The position numbers were made by a program, and so were the translations under genes. DNA of 12,451 bases, from the NCBI GenBank assembly GCA_002964805.2, contig PUDQ02000064.1, positions 1 to 12,451 on the forward strand. The letters run 5' to 3'. Below the pieces are notes generated by a model, which was not told the DNA's origin, did not search any database, and was given only the letters and a program-made list of their open reading frames with translations. This stretch comes from Trametes villosa. Its lineage: Eukaryota; Basidiomycota; Agaricomycetes; Polyporales; Polyporaceae. Shown here one piece after another: positions 1-7,600 of this stretch (position 1 is its first letter; each line of letters opens with the position of its first letter).

Positions 1-321
1 AACTCCAGCACCGTACACGCCGCGCACCAACCGAGTCTCCCCCCCCCCCTGCGCGAAGCTCTCCTCACATGGAACCTCTGCCGCGAGAGTGCTGGGGCCC
101 GTGCGAGACTCCCAGAGCCACGCACGCGTACGCATCGCCTTCACTATGTACATCGTTTACCTGCCCTGTAATCTCACACGCCTGCGGGCGAAATCATACT
201 CTCCTACTTTGTCAGCCCTAATATGTCATGATCATGCACATTACCGCCTGCCTTCTAGCTCGATACATTCAATGCCCCACGCAAGCACTCGACTGCACAC
301 TCGCCTGCCTTCGCGTGACCT
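1..321. other. Non-coding flank, no gene seen
   Basis: I see no supported gene here. The stretch lies downstream of the stop codon of the minus-strand gene that ends at 322, so its right part is probably that gene's 3' untranslated region. A run of nine or more C residues sits near 41-50. The short open frames present have no splice signals or family resemblance. Confidence 0.5.
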
Positions 322-1493
322 TCAGAATCCGGCTCCCTCGCGGAATGTGTGCTTCGTCCACCCAAATTGATGCGAGAGGCGATACTTCACCCTGTGTGGG
401 AGACGTTAGCATATACGCAGTCTGCCCACCGTCGGTTCGAGTACGCACTCGTCTTGATAGTTCTTGTACAGCTTACGGTCGTGTGCCTACGCGCGTGTGC
501 GTCAGCTCGTGGTTCTTGTCCGCCGCACATAACACGTACCCGATGAAACACCAACGTTCCACCCCCAAGCTCCTTCGGAATGAGGTAGCTCCCGATGATG
601 CCGCTTCCGTCGAGCTTGAACTCCAACTCTAACATAGCCTGCCGGTGCAAATTCAGTATACCCTATCGACGAGGACTCAGTTCTACACTCACTTTATCAA
701 ACTCCGTCCAGGCAAACGTCCTGCGCTCTATACCCCGGAAAATCGACAGTAGAACCTGCCGGAAAGTTAGTGCAGCACGCCGGGCCCATCACCCATCACC
801 TACCTCACGCGACCTCCAGGTGAGTGGCATTCCGGTGCTGTAGTAGTAGAACAAGGACGCGAGTTTGTGTAGGGGCAACCAGAGTGTACGCGCCTTCGGT
901 CGTTACAGCGCAAGCACAGGGCGCGGCCGGTAGCTGCACGGAGTAGCTCAAGGCAAGCAAGCGCGCGCAAACACGCACAACCGCCCGCCCGGGGTGATCT
1001 AACGGCACTTACAAAATATCGCGACCCAGCGCGTCATAGAGTAACGCCGCTGCTACTAAGTGCAGGTTATACGATCTGACCGCGCTCTATTACCACCATT
1101 AGCACCATACAATGTCTTCCCGAACGGCCGTGACGCGCCATCTCTTTCAGCACCTGCCGTCTGGGCAGCTATAGTACACCTGGAACGCTGAACTTGCGAA
1201 GCTCAGACTGTTGCTGCTGCACACCTGTCGCAACGTTCTGGCGGCCACTCTTTGTAGCTGGCGACGGTCGCGTGGGTCCACGTCGGCACGCCTCCTGCAC
1301 GGAAGCGCTGTCCTGTCGGTCGTCCCGTATACTTACATGACCCATCTCCACCGCCGCCCACCTTTCGCCGGCCGTCCCGGCTCCCCTCGCGTGCTCACTG
1401 TCGCCCGCTGTTCAGTCCACCACATTTAGCGCGCACCGCGACCCCGAGGCTCACCTCGCGACCACGTGCCCGCGTTCCCGATCTGGCGGTCAT
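322..1493 (-). CDS. Multi-exon basidiomycete-family protein (about 224 aa, function unknown)
   Basis: Function unknown. My spliced model has ten exons: 1493-1455, 1407-1337, 1294-1154, 1075-1013, 946-890, 837-804, 755-693, 638-540, 486-449 and 391-322. They add up to 225 codons with all phases matching. The last four exons are strongest: their introns have donors GTGAGT, GTACGT and GTGCGT, branch points such as CTAAC and CTGAC, and good YAG acceptors. They encode an RRTFAWTEFDKAM block (about 146-158), a G-S strand region, FHR at 187-189 and a terminal RLSHQFGWTKHTF block (206-218). From memory this W-x-E-F ... FHR ... FGW order is the conserved tail of an unnamed family multiplied in Agaricomycetes; that is recall, not a search. 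The 5' half is weaker: the acceptor before 946 is GAG, and 1244-1200 could be a further in-frame 45-nt intron. A decayed gene is possible. Confidence 0.6.
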
Positions 1494-1742
1494 TGACTTC
1501 TAGGCACGATGCCCCGATCGATCTAGGCACGTTCCGCATTCGCACTGTCCGGTCAACAGATCAGTAACCGCTACCTGACGTTAAGTCTCGTTAGATCTCG
1601 CGTACGCGCCCGTCCACAGTGCCACTCTCGCCTACCTCGCCTACATTACCGGACACCACCAACCCGCGCCCTCTCCGTTCCATCCCCTATGACCTACCCA
1701 GCAGCCCGCATCGTCCCCCGAATCCGCTCGCCTCCGCTTTTC
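1494..1742. other. Intergenic, 5' side of the 322-1493 gene
   Basis: This lies between the putative start of the minus-strand gene at 1493 and the 3' end of the next minus-strand gene. It is of mixed composition and holds no coding frame I can support. If the start at 1493 is right, the minus-strand promoter of that gene lies here, but no clear TATA or CCAAT signal is visible. Confidence 0.35.
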
Positions 1743-2352
1743 TTAATTGGTAGATTCCCTACAGACAATAAATCTGATTGCCACGAGCTCCTCCCCGTTC
1801 TCAACGACGACGCTGAAGTCGGCGGGCGTTGTACTGTATGCCCCGCGCGACCGTCTCCATCCTCCCCTTGTCCTTCGTTCCGTGCGCCTGCGCCTTGTGT
1901 TCTCCCGCAGCACCATGAGCATGCTCGCCCGCAGCCGCCCCAACCGCTGCCCGCGCCCTTCGCGATAGCCCTGGCTCGACCGCGGCTCTGTCGTGACTCG
2001 CGCCGTAGACACTCGCGGAGGTGTTGGACCAGAGCCGCTCGACCATCTCACCCTCCCACTCCCCGTGACCGCACCGTTCGATCATGCGCGCGTACGACGC
2101 TTCGACGATACGGTTATTCCAGCGGCGCCACGGATCCTCAGCGCGCTGGTTTGGCGGCAGGCGCTCGGTATCCTCCCCGCGAGGGGCCTGTGGGACGTCG
2201 GGTCCATCGTCCACGTCGGCGTCGGGGTACGGCGGGCAACGCTCCGGCGCGTCCTCCGCGGCCGCGTCTATCCCGGCAGCAAGTCGGACTGCGCGCTGGT
2301 TCTCTACGTAGTTCAGCACCGGTACCAGGTGCCGCCCCCCCGCCGCTGCCAT
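1743..2352 (-). CDS. Hypothetical protein, two exons, uncertain 5' end
   Basis: Not recognised. The minus frame from the ATG at 2352 is GC-rich at third positions and encodes an acidic, proline-containing protein (motif PYPDADVDDGPD near residue 41). A 64-nt intron (2051-1988, donor GTGAGA, acceptor CGACAG) joins it to a second exon, 1987-1743, with a basic stretch and a C-terminus ending in EELVAIRFIVCREST-N. The spliced product is 181 aa; unspliced, the frame ends at 1801 with 183 aa. Coding character continues upstream of 2352 in frame to a TGA near 2406. Beyond it lies a well-placed ATG at 2466 (context CACAATG, pyrimidine-rich leader) in the same frame. Either the gene starts at 2352, a 90-nt intron (GTGTTC...GGCAG) bypasses the TGA, or the gene is broken. 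The opposite plus-strand frame is open too, but its composition looks like an antisense shadow. Confidence 0.5.
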
Positions 2353-2466
2353 GCAGGCCCGCTTGAGGGTGTCGGTGGCCTTCCTGCCGTCGTCGGGACG
2401 TAGTCACAGGTAGCCGCTCTTCGCCCGCGGAACACCAGGCGCGGGGTATCCCCAACATATGAGCAT

Positions 2467-2892
2467 TGTGTAGAGGGCGGCACGGGCGCAGAGAGAGAGG
2501 GCGAGGCGGCGGTGGACGACGTCGTCGTCGGGTAGAAGTTGGGGGTTCAATGAGAAGAGAGCCCAGTGATAAAACCTACACCCCTGTTCACCGCCGCTGA
2601 CGTAGTCACTCCCCCATCCCTATCTGATCTCATCGCCCGCTGGTCAGTCAGATCTCCCCCCGCTTGAAATGCTCATCCTCCTCTAGCCATCAGTGCACAA
2701 CACGTGCGCGCCTGCGACCCCCCGCCTTCGCCAGTCCATCCACGCTCAGACCGACTCCCCTCAGCGCGCGCCCTCTGCCCTGCATCTCCCGTTCGTCGGC
2801 ACACCTCCTTCTCCAATCTGATTCTCTCTCTCTCTCCCCCCTCCCGCTCGCTGTCCCCTCCTCCGTCGTCCCCTTCGTCCCCACCCGCAAAC
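2467..2892. promoter_or_regulatory. Divergent intergenic region with pyrimidine-rich leaders
   Basis: This region separates the minus-strand start candidates (2352 or 2466) from the plus-strand ATG at 2893, so it should hold two promoters. On the plus strand a long CT-rich tract (about 2805-2885) runs almost up to the ATG. On the minus strand a CT-rich run also precedes the ATG at 2466. Pyrimidine-rich stretches near transcription starts are common in filamentous fungi. A CACGTG box lies at 2701-2706. No firm TATA box is seen. Confidence 0.45.
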
Positions 2893-3490
2893 ATGATCGA
2901 ATTCACCTGCGACGGCGATGTTACTCTCGCCGACGCCGCTGGTCTGCACGCCTTCGTCCTCACCGTGCACTCCGACCACGCCGGTCATCCCCCACGCGAA
3001 CCTTGCGTGGTGAGTGCCTTGGTCCGCTCTCACTGCACGCGCTCACCGTGGGGTTTCCCAGATCAACCTTCCCGTCCGGCTTGCGAACGTCTTGCAAGTC
3101 GACCGCCTTGCCTGGGATGCGTTCCTAGACGACGTTCGCTGTCGGTTCCCCGAGGACGTCAGCCAGGAGCAGATCACCGCGCTGCAAGCTGTAGCCTACA
3201 TCTACTCCTGGTTTGCGGGCCAAGTGTTGGCCACCAACGTTTCCGAGCGAGCGGGCGATCTCGGCGGATTGTGGGACGAACTCGTGGAGCTGGCGCGCAC
3301 GGCCATCGTTATGGGGATGATGGTCCCCACCCCCGGCGAAAACCTGCTCATGAACCTGCAGCTGTGGGGAAAGCGTGCGATACCCGTGAGTCTCAATTCA
3401 GTCCACTCGCGGGTTCGCCTTACCAAGACTGTCCTTCAGGACGCCTTTCCCGCAAACTTCGACGTTTACGATGAGGACGCAGAACCCTGA
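2893..3490 (+). CDS. Small acidic hypothetical protein, three exons (163 aa)
   Basis: Not recognised. Exons 2893-3009, 3062-3385 and 3440-3490 give 163 residues; all junctions are phase 0. Intron 1 (3010-3061, 52 nt) runs from GTGAGT to TTTCCCAG and holds a GCTCAC branch candidate. Intron 2 (3386-3439, 54 nt) runs from GTGAGT to CCTTCAG; it is a multiple of three without a stop, so retention would add 18 residues. The start was chosen because it follows a pyrimidine-rich leader with CAAACATG context and the reading frame from it joins exon 2 in phase. The product is mainly helical in character (LANVLQVDRLAWDAFLDDV near 44-62; a tryptophan- and leucine-rich stretch near 77-130) and ends acidic (DVYDEDAEP). 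It has no signal peptide or membrane segment. It converges on the next gene. Confidence 0.65.
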
Positions 3491-3779
3491 TACCCTCGCA
3501 CCCCATCCACCCCATTCCCCTTCGCGTCATTCCGTAGGTAGAAGCTACGGCCCCCAATCATCATCTGCCTCACGTCCGCGTGCAATACGTTCGCCCGTGA
3601 GCCGTGCATTTAGCACTTCGCCTAGATTAACCGTGAGTCCATGCATGAGTGAGCGTATACAATATGTACCTGCGCAACATGGTCTTTTCTGTGTGTCCGG
3701 CGGCCTTGCCCTCAAATCTCTATATACCGTGTGTCGCCCTCAACGCTTTAGGCAGCCTTCGCCAGCCTTCCGTGCGCGC
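3491..3779. other. Convergent intergenic region (two 3' ends)
   Basis: This short region lies between the stop of the plus-strand gene at 3490 and the stop of the minus-strand gene at 3780. It is more AT-rich than the flanking genes (TATATA around 3720) and probably holds both 3' untranslated regions and their polyadenylation signals. I see no gene. Confidence 0.5.
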
Positions 3780-5022
3780 CTACGTTAAGTCTATAACCTC
3801 CCTACCCCCCTCCCAGACGACGCGCATGACTTCGAGCCCCGTATCCTCATCGATCTCGTCGCCCGAGTCGCCTGTGAGATCAATGACCTCACGAATCTGG
3901 CTCTCATCTCCTGCCTTCCGAGCACCCCCGCCGACCAGGCCCCCCTCGCCGGCGTGCGGCGCCCGCCCCACTTCGCCCGCCCCCTCCCCCGCACCCCTGC
4001 CCACTTCCACCTCACGCCTCTGCCGCACCTCGGCTTCGGCGTGCCGAGCGAGGAGTCCCGCCTCAACCCTCTCAATCGCCCGTCGCGTCCGGTCCGCCCT
4101 TGCCTGATCCTCCCCGCTTGCTGCTTGGTTGCCCTGCGTATGTTAGTGCGAGCACGTCAGCTTCCGCCTCGCATGAACAGAAAGCCACTCACGTCGTCCC
4201 TTGCGACCACCGTCGCTTCGAGCAGCAAGACTGCGTTTCCCAGCCCACGCAGATTCGCCACGTCTGGTCTTCTCACCAGCACCACGCGAGCGCCTTCATG
4301 GACGGGGATAGGCGCGAAGCGGCCGTACGGCTCCCAACCGCAGCGCGCCACGGACCAAACGCACAAGTAGGGGGCGCCCTCCAGCCCGGTGACACCGTTC
4401 TTGAACGCATCAGTTTCTTCCACTACCAAACCCCCACGGGGGATCTCGACTGCGAACACCTCCGCCCCGGTGTCCTCCTGGTAGTGGTCAGCCAATGTAG
4501 CCATGTATCTTTTCACAGCTGCACTCACCTCTGCCCAAACTGCCATCCAACGCCGCCCGGCGACCTCACCCGCGCACGCCTCGCTCACTTCCAGCCGGGG
4601 ATAAGCGAACCGTTCGTGCGCGCGGTCAAACGCGTGCAGTTCACGCGCGAAACCCGCGCATGACAGCCCCTCCATCCGCCAGAAATACACGTGCACGCCC
4701 TCTTCCGTCCACGCATCCTCGCTCGCGAGCCCTCCCTTCGTCCATTCGAGCATCACAGTCTCCCAACGCTCCAGAGCAACCGTCGTGGCGTCTTCTGGAA
4801 GGCCCGCTAGGTCCTGCAGGCGGTACGTCGCGTCCGGTCCCTCGCCGCGGCAGGCCACCCTCCCCCGCACGGGCTCGCTGTCCACCTGCGCATTCGTGTC
4901 AGCTGAGAACCTGACCGTACCCAACCAGAACGCACCTTCAGCCATACAACCACGTCGACCGCAAGCTCCGCCCCATCACGAGGCTTTCCCCCTTGCGCTG
5001 GAGGTAGCGGTGGTTCGAGCAT
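3780..5022 (-). CDS. Hypothetical protein with two C-terminal SUMO-interaction-like motifs (360 aa)
   Basis: Four exons, 5022-4936, 4885-4529, 4477-4193 and 4133-3780, join in phase 0 throughout to give 360 aa. Introns: 4935-4886 (50 nt, GTGCGT, CTGAC branch), 4528-4478 (51 nt, GTGAGT, CTGAC branch, CTACCAG; in-frame and stop-free) and 4192-4134 (59 nt, GTGAGT, CACTAAC branch, CGCAG). An ATG at 4945 opens the long frame too, but the first intron joins exon 2 to an upstream exon whose ATG at 5022 follows an in-frame TAA, which gives a smoother N-terminus. Residues 20-243 look like a folded, tryptophan-rich domain of unknown function. Residues 244-320 are charged and Arg/Gly-rich. VIDLT occurs at 326-330, followed by an acidic run (GDSGDEIDED), and again as the very last residues, 356-360. 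VIDLT followed by acidic residues is the classic SUMO-interacting motif, so binding to SUMO-modified, probably nuclear, partners is inferred. Confidence 0.75.
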
Positions 5023-5403
5023 ATCGCGCGGATGTGTCTTTTGCGCGCCTTAGCGCCTTCCCCCTCTCTCTCCCAACCCCATCCCGCTGGCCGGCCGCCC
5101 GGCCCGACTCCATCGATAGTCGCGCGTTGCCCAGTTCCGTGCTCATGATTCCGCCCCACCTCCCGTGTACGCGATACTTGACGAGCTCACTCTGCATCCA
5201 ATTTTGTAGTCTTCGCGTGAGTATGTTACATACAATGATATAGCCTTGTTCGTGATCCCCCACCGCCCATGTAGTATTACATTGCAGGACTTTGCTTCAG
5301 CGCGCGATCCGTATCGTACAGTCCATAGCCTGCGACGTCAGTATCTTTACGCCTTGTACGGTAAACCCATGCTCTATCCAACTGCCGTTGAGGGCCGGCC
5401 CAC
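5023..5403. other. Intergenic region upstream of the 360-aa gene
   Basis: Both neighbours are on the minus strand, so this holds the 3' end of the 342-aa gene and the promoter and leader of the 360-aa gene. A CCAAT occurs near 5199 on the plus strand, and a purine-rich (minus) / CT-rich (plus) tract lies at about 5060-5085. I see no additional gene. Confidence 0.45.
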
Positions 5404-6481
5404 CTACACGAGCTCGTCGATCGCCTCTTCGTCGGCGTCGTCTTCGCCGGCGTCGGCCGTGGCGTCGTTCGCGGCGTCGGCGGCGTCGGAGGCCGGCGCC
5501 AGTTCCCCCTCGTCGTCGGTCACCCCAATGGCGCACACGATTATCTCCGCCCATTTGAGCCAAGCCTGCGCGCTCACGAGGGACGCGAATCGCACAGCGT
5601 GGCGGGCGTTGACCCACGCGAAGACGTCCTGTGCGACGCTCGGAGCCTTCCGGAGCCGGTCCAGCGAGCGCGAGGCCTCCTGCAGAGCGGTCGTCTTGCG
5701 AGGAAGAGACTCGGTGAGTTGCGTGATATACGCCCGGGCTGCCGTGGCGCGCGCCTGAAGACCGGCGTGGTCGGTTGGCAAGGCGTCGGTGAGCACTGCT
5801 GGGCAACCCTCCAGCGCCTCAGCCATGTTGAAGTTGAAGTCCGCGCGGATGACTTCGTCCTCCGAGTCGGCCGCCATAACGTCGAGCTCCATGCTCCGGG
5901 TGTCGCCCTCACCCCCGTCGGCGTCGTCATCCTCTGACTCGAGCTGGTCGACTTCCTCGGAGTCGGACTCGTTGCTGGCCTCACGTCCGGCCTGCGTAGC
6001 GCGGCGCGCTCGCGCGGGCAAAACGACCGTGGGGCGCCGCGTGCGGCTGGTGGAGGGCGAGCCCGGCCCCAACTTCCTGCGCACGAATTGGCCCCAGTTG
6101 CCCGGCGCGCGCCTGCCGACCTTCTTGCTGTTCGCCAGGACCTTGTCTTCGAGCGCTGCACAGTCCGTTAGCACGAGCGTATCTCACGGAATGTCAGCAC
6201 GTACCCTCGCCCCACGAGCAGAACTTGCCGCCTCCGCCGCTGCGATTCCCACCCGCGCAACGCGCGCACTGGAACGTGCTCCCCTCCGCGGCCTCGCACG
6301 CAACCTTGGCTATTTTACAGGTCTCGCAAGGCTCGTGCGGGGCCGGCGCCCACAGGCCGAACAGTTCCTCGCAGTCCGCCGGCGCGACTTTGGGTTGAGC
6401 CTTGCGCCGGCGAGGCGTGGAGCTGGGGTTGCGCGCCGCGGTCTTGGCCTTGCGGGCGATGGACTTGTACGAGCGGGCCAT
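5404..6481 (-). CDS. Zinc-cluster-like Cys-rich protein with acidic regions (342 aa)
   Basis: Exons 6481-6205 and 6155-5404 give 342 aa. The 49-nt intron (6204-6156) has donor GTACGT, branch GTGCTAAC and acceptor TGTGCAG, and the split GCG codon restores the frame. The start has a strong context (CCAGCCATGG) after a pyrimidine-rich leader. Layout: a Lys/Arg-rich N-terminus (1-31); six cysteines at 52, 55, 62, 72, 75 and 88 (C-x2-C-x6-C-x9-C-x2-C-x12-C), close to the fungal Zn2Cys6 pattern but with a long glycine-rich last spacer; a basic linker (95-150); an acidic run (154-195); a helical region (about 196-305); and an acidic alanine-rich tail. A nuclear, DNA-binding role fits the basic/Cys-rich front and acidic remainder, but this is inference. 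Similar unnamed Cys-rich proteins are common in Agaricomycetes. It is divergent from the Gag-like gene. Confidence 0.75.
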
Positions 6482-7342
6482 TGGCTGGAACGAGAGCGAG
6501 GAATGTGGACAACAGGTGGGCGGGCAAGTAGGTCGGCGGAGACGCCAGAGGATGGTGAGTGAGGGGAGGCAGAAGCGGGGCGTCGCACCACCCCCCAAGT
6601 CCGTTTATGTACTCCTACGCTGCCGCAGCACCGTGAAAAACGAACCGTCGACATCGCCGCACATGAACCATGCGCTATATACCAACCGTCCTCTAAAAGT
6701 CGCGTCCTCCGCGCCTCGTGTCGCGGTGATACGCCCGGTGCACCGCTGACTCCAGAAATCGCGACACAGGCAGCGGCGCGCACACTTGGATTTCGCGATG
6801 GCAGCGCGCGCGCAGAGTTCGCGACAGGCAGCGCGGAGCGCGAGTCACTGTCGAGAGGCGGGCGCAGCACACATGGGGCCCTATCGGGTGCGCGGCGGGC
6901 GCGACGGTCCGCGCGCGGCGCGGAGCGGTTCCCGAGAAGCAGTCTAGGCCGTGCTCGGGTCCAGGCTTAGGTAGCTACGATCCCTCCATGTATCTTCACG
7001 CCTCGGGCGCTAGACAATTCAGATTCCTTTCCCCCTCACCCTCAGGAGCTCAATTGCGTCTGCGTCCCCTTTGCGAATAGCGTCCTGCGTTGCGTTGCGT
7101 TGCGAACTGCGCCCCTGCGTCTTCCCTAGCGTTCCCACTTGCTCTCTCTCTGCGAGGCCTACCCGCCAGCGCGCCGCGTACGCGTTGCGATCCGCGCGAG
7201 ACTTGCCAGCGCATCGCGCTTCCGCCGCAAGGGCACCCCGACTCGAACCTCGCTCCTCCTCCACTTCGCGCTTAGCTTCCCTACAGGCCTCGTCCTCCGA
7301 AGGCCCTCGGCCTGTCTCTGGTTGTCCCTAGGGGATAGTTGA
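6482..7342. promoter_or_regulatory. Intergenic region between the zinc-cluster-like gene and the Gag-like gene
   Basis: I can support no gene here. The left end is the leader and promoter of the minus-strand zinc-cluster-like gene; a TATATA at 6676-6681 lies about 195 bases upstream of its ATG. The middle (6740-6950) is very GC-rich with repeated GCGACAGGCAGCG-like words near 6763 and 6823. The right end is pyrimidine-rich on the plus strand (about 7135-7150, 7250-7330). If the Gag-like gene belongs to an LTR element, its 5' LTR should lie in this interval, but without a second copy I cannot delimit it. Confidence 0.4.
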
Positions 7343-7600
7343 GTGCATCATTCTGGTGACCACCGCAGGGGGGTGGAGTTAGGACTTCACAGTCGGCTTC
7401 CTCCTTCGACGGCAACAGCGCTGTCTCCGTCGCGATTGCGCACCACCTCGCGGTTTCCTCAAGCCCACCCACACGCCCTCAAACAGGAAGCGACTGCGCG
7501 CGCGCGACGCGGGAGCGACAGCGCGGATTGGCGACATCGGCCCAAGTCTGCACCGCACGGAGCCCTTCCCCATCACCCAGTCTGCGCTAGCGTCCCCAAT
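7343..7600 (+). other. Open leader upstream of the Gag-like start; candidate primer-binding site
   Basis: The Gag-like frame stays open for 86 codons upstream of the first ATG at 7601, but no ATG exists in that stretch. It could be a 5' untranslated leader or a 3' exon portion. A TGG-initial 18-mer at 7354-7371 (TGGTGACCACCGCAGGGG) lies three bases after a CA dinucleotide (7349-7350), which is the layout of a primer-binding site next to an LTR end. The matching tRNA was not identified, so this is only a candidate. Confidence 0.3.

Noticed and set aside
805..1008. Single 67-codon minus frame with a TRVLVLLLQHRNATHLEVA-like end
   Set aside because: The same DNA is better explained as two short exons separated by a 52-nt intron (889-838) within the multi-exon gene.
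1689..2366. Long plus-strand frame (225 codons) opening after a CT-rich leader
   Set aside because: It overlaps minus-strand exons with better codon and splice evidence; its Arg/Pro/Ser-rich product looks like translation of GC-rich antisense DNA.
1993..2403. Plus-strand 136-codon frame codon-aligned opposite the minus-strand exon
   Set aside because: Val/Leu/Arg-rich composition is what the exact antisense of an Asp/Glu/Ala-rich coding frame produces.
5789..6562. Plus-strand 257-codon frame
   Set aside because: It is antisense to the spliced zinc-cluster-like gene and even crosses its intron; the minus strand has the splice signals and cysteine motif.
7220..7260. Reverse-strand GGTTCGAGTC resembling a tRNA T-loop
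   Set aside because: The flanking bases do not form a T-stem and no acceptor, D or anticodon arms can be built around it.
7019..7264. Minus-strand 81-codon, highly charged frame ahead of the Gag-like gene
   Set aside because: No splice partner, homologue or good start context; probably a reading of the pyrimidine-rich plus-strand leader.
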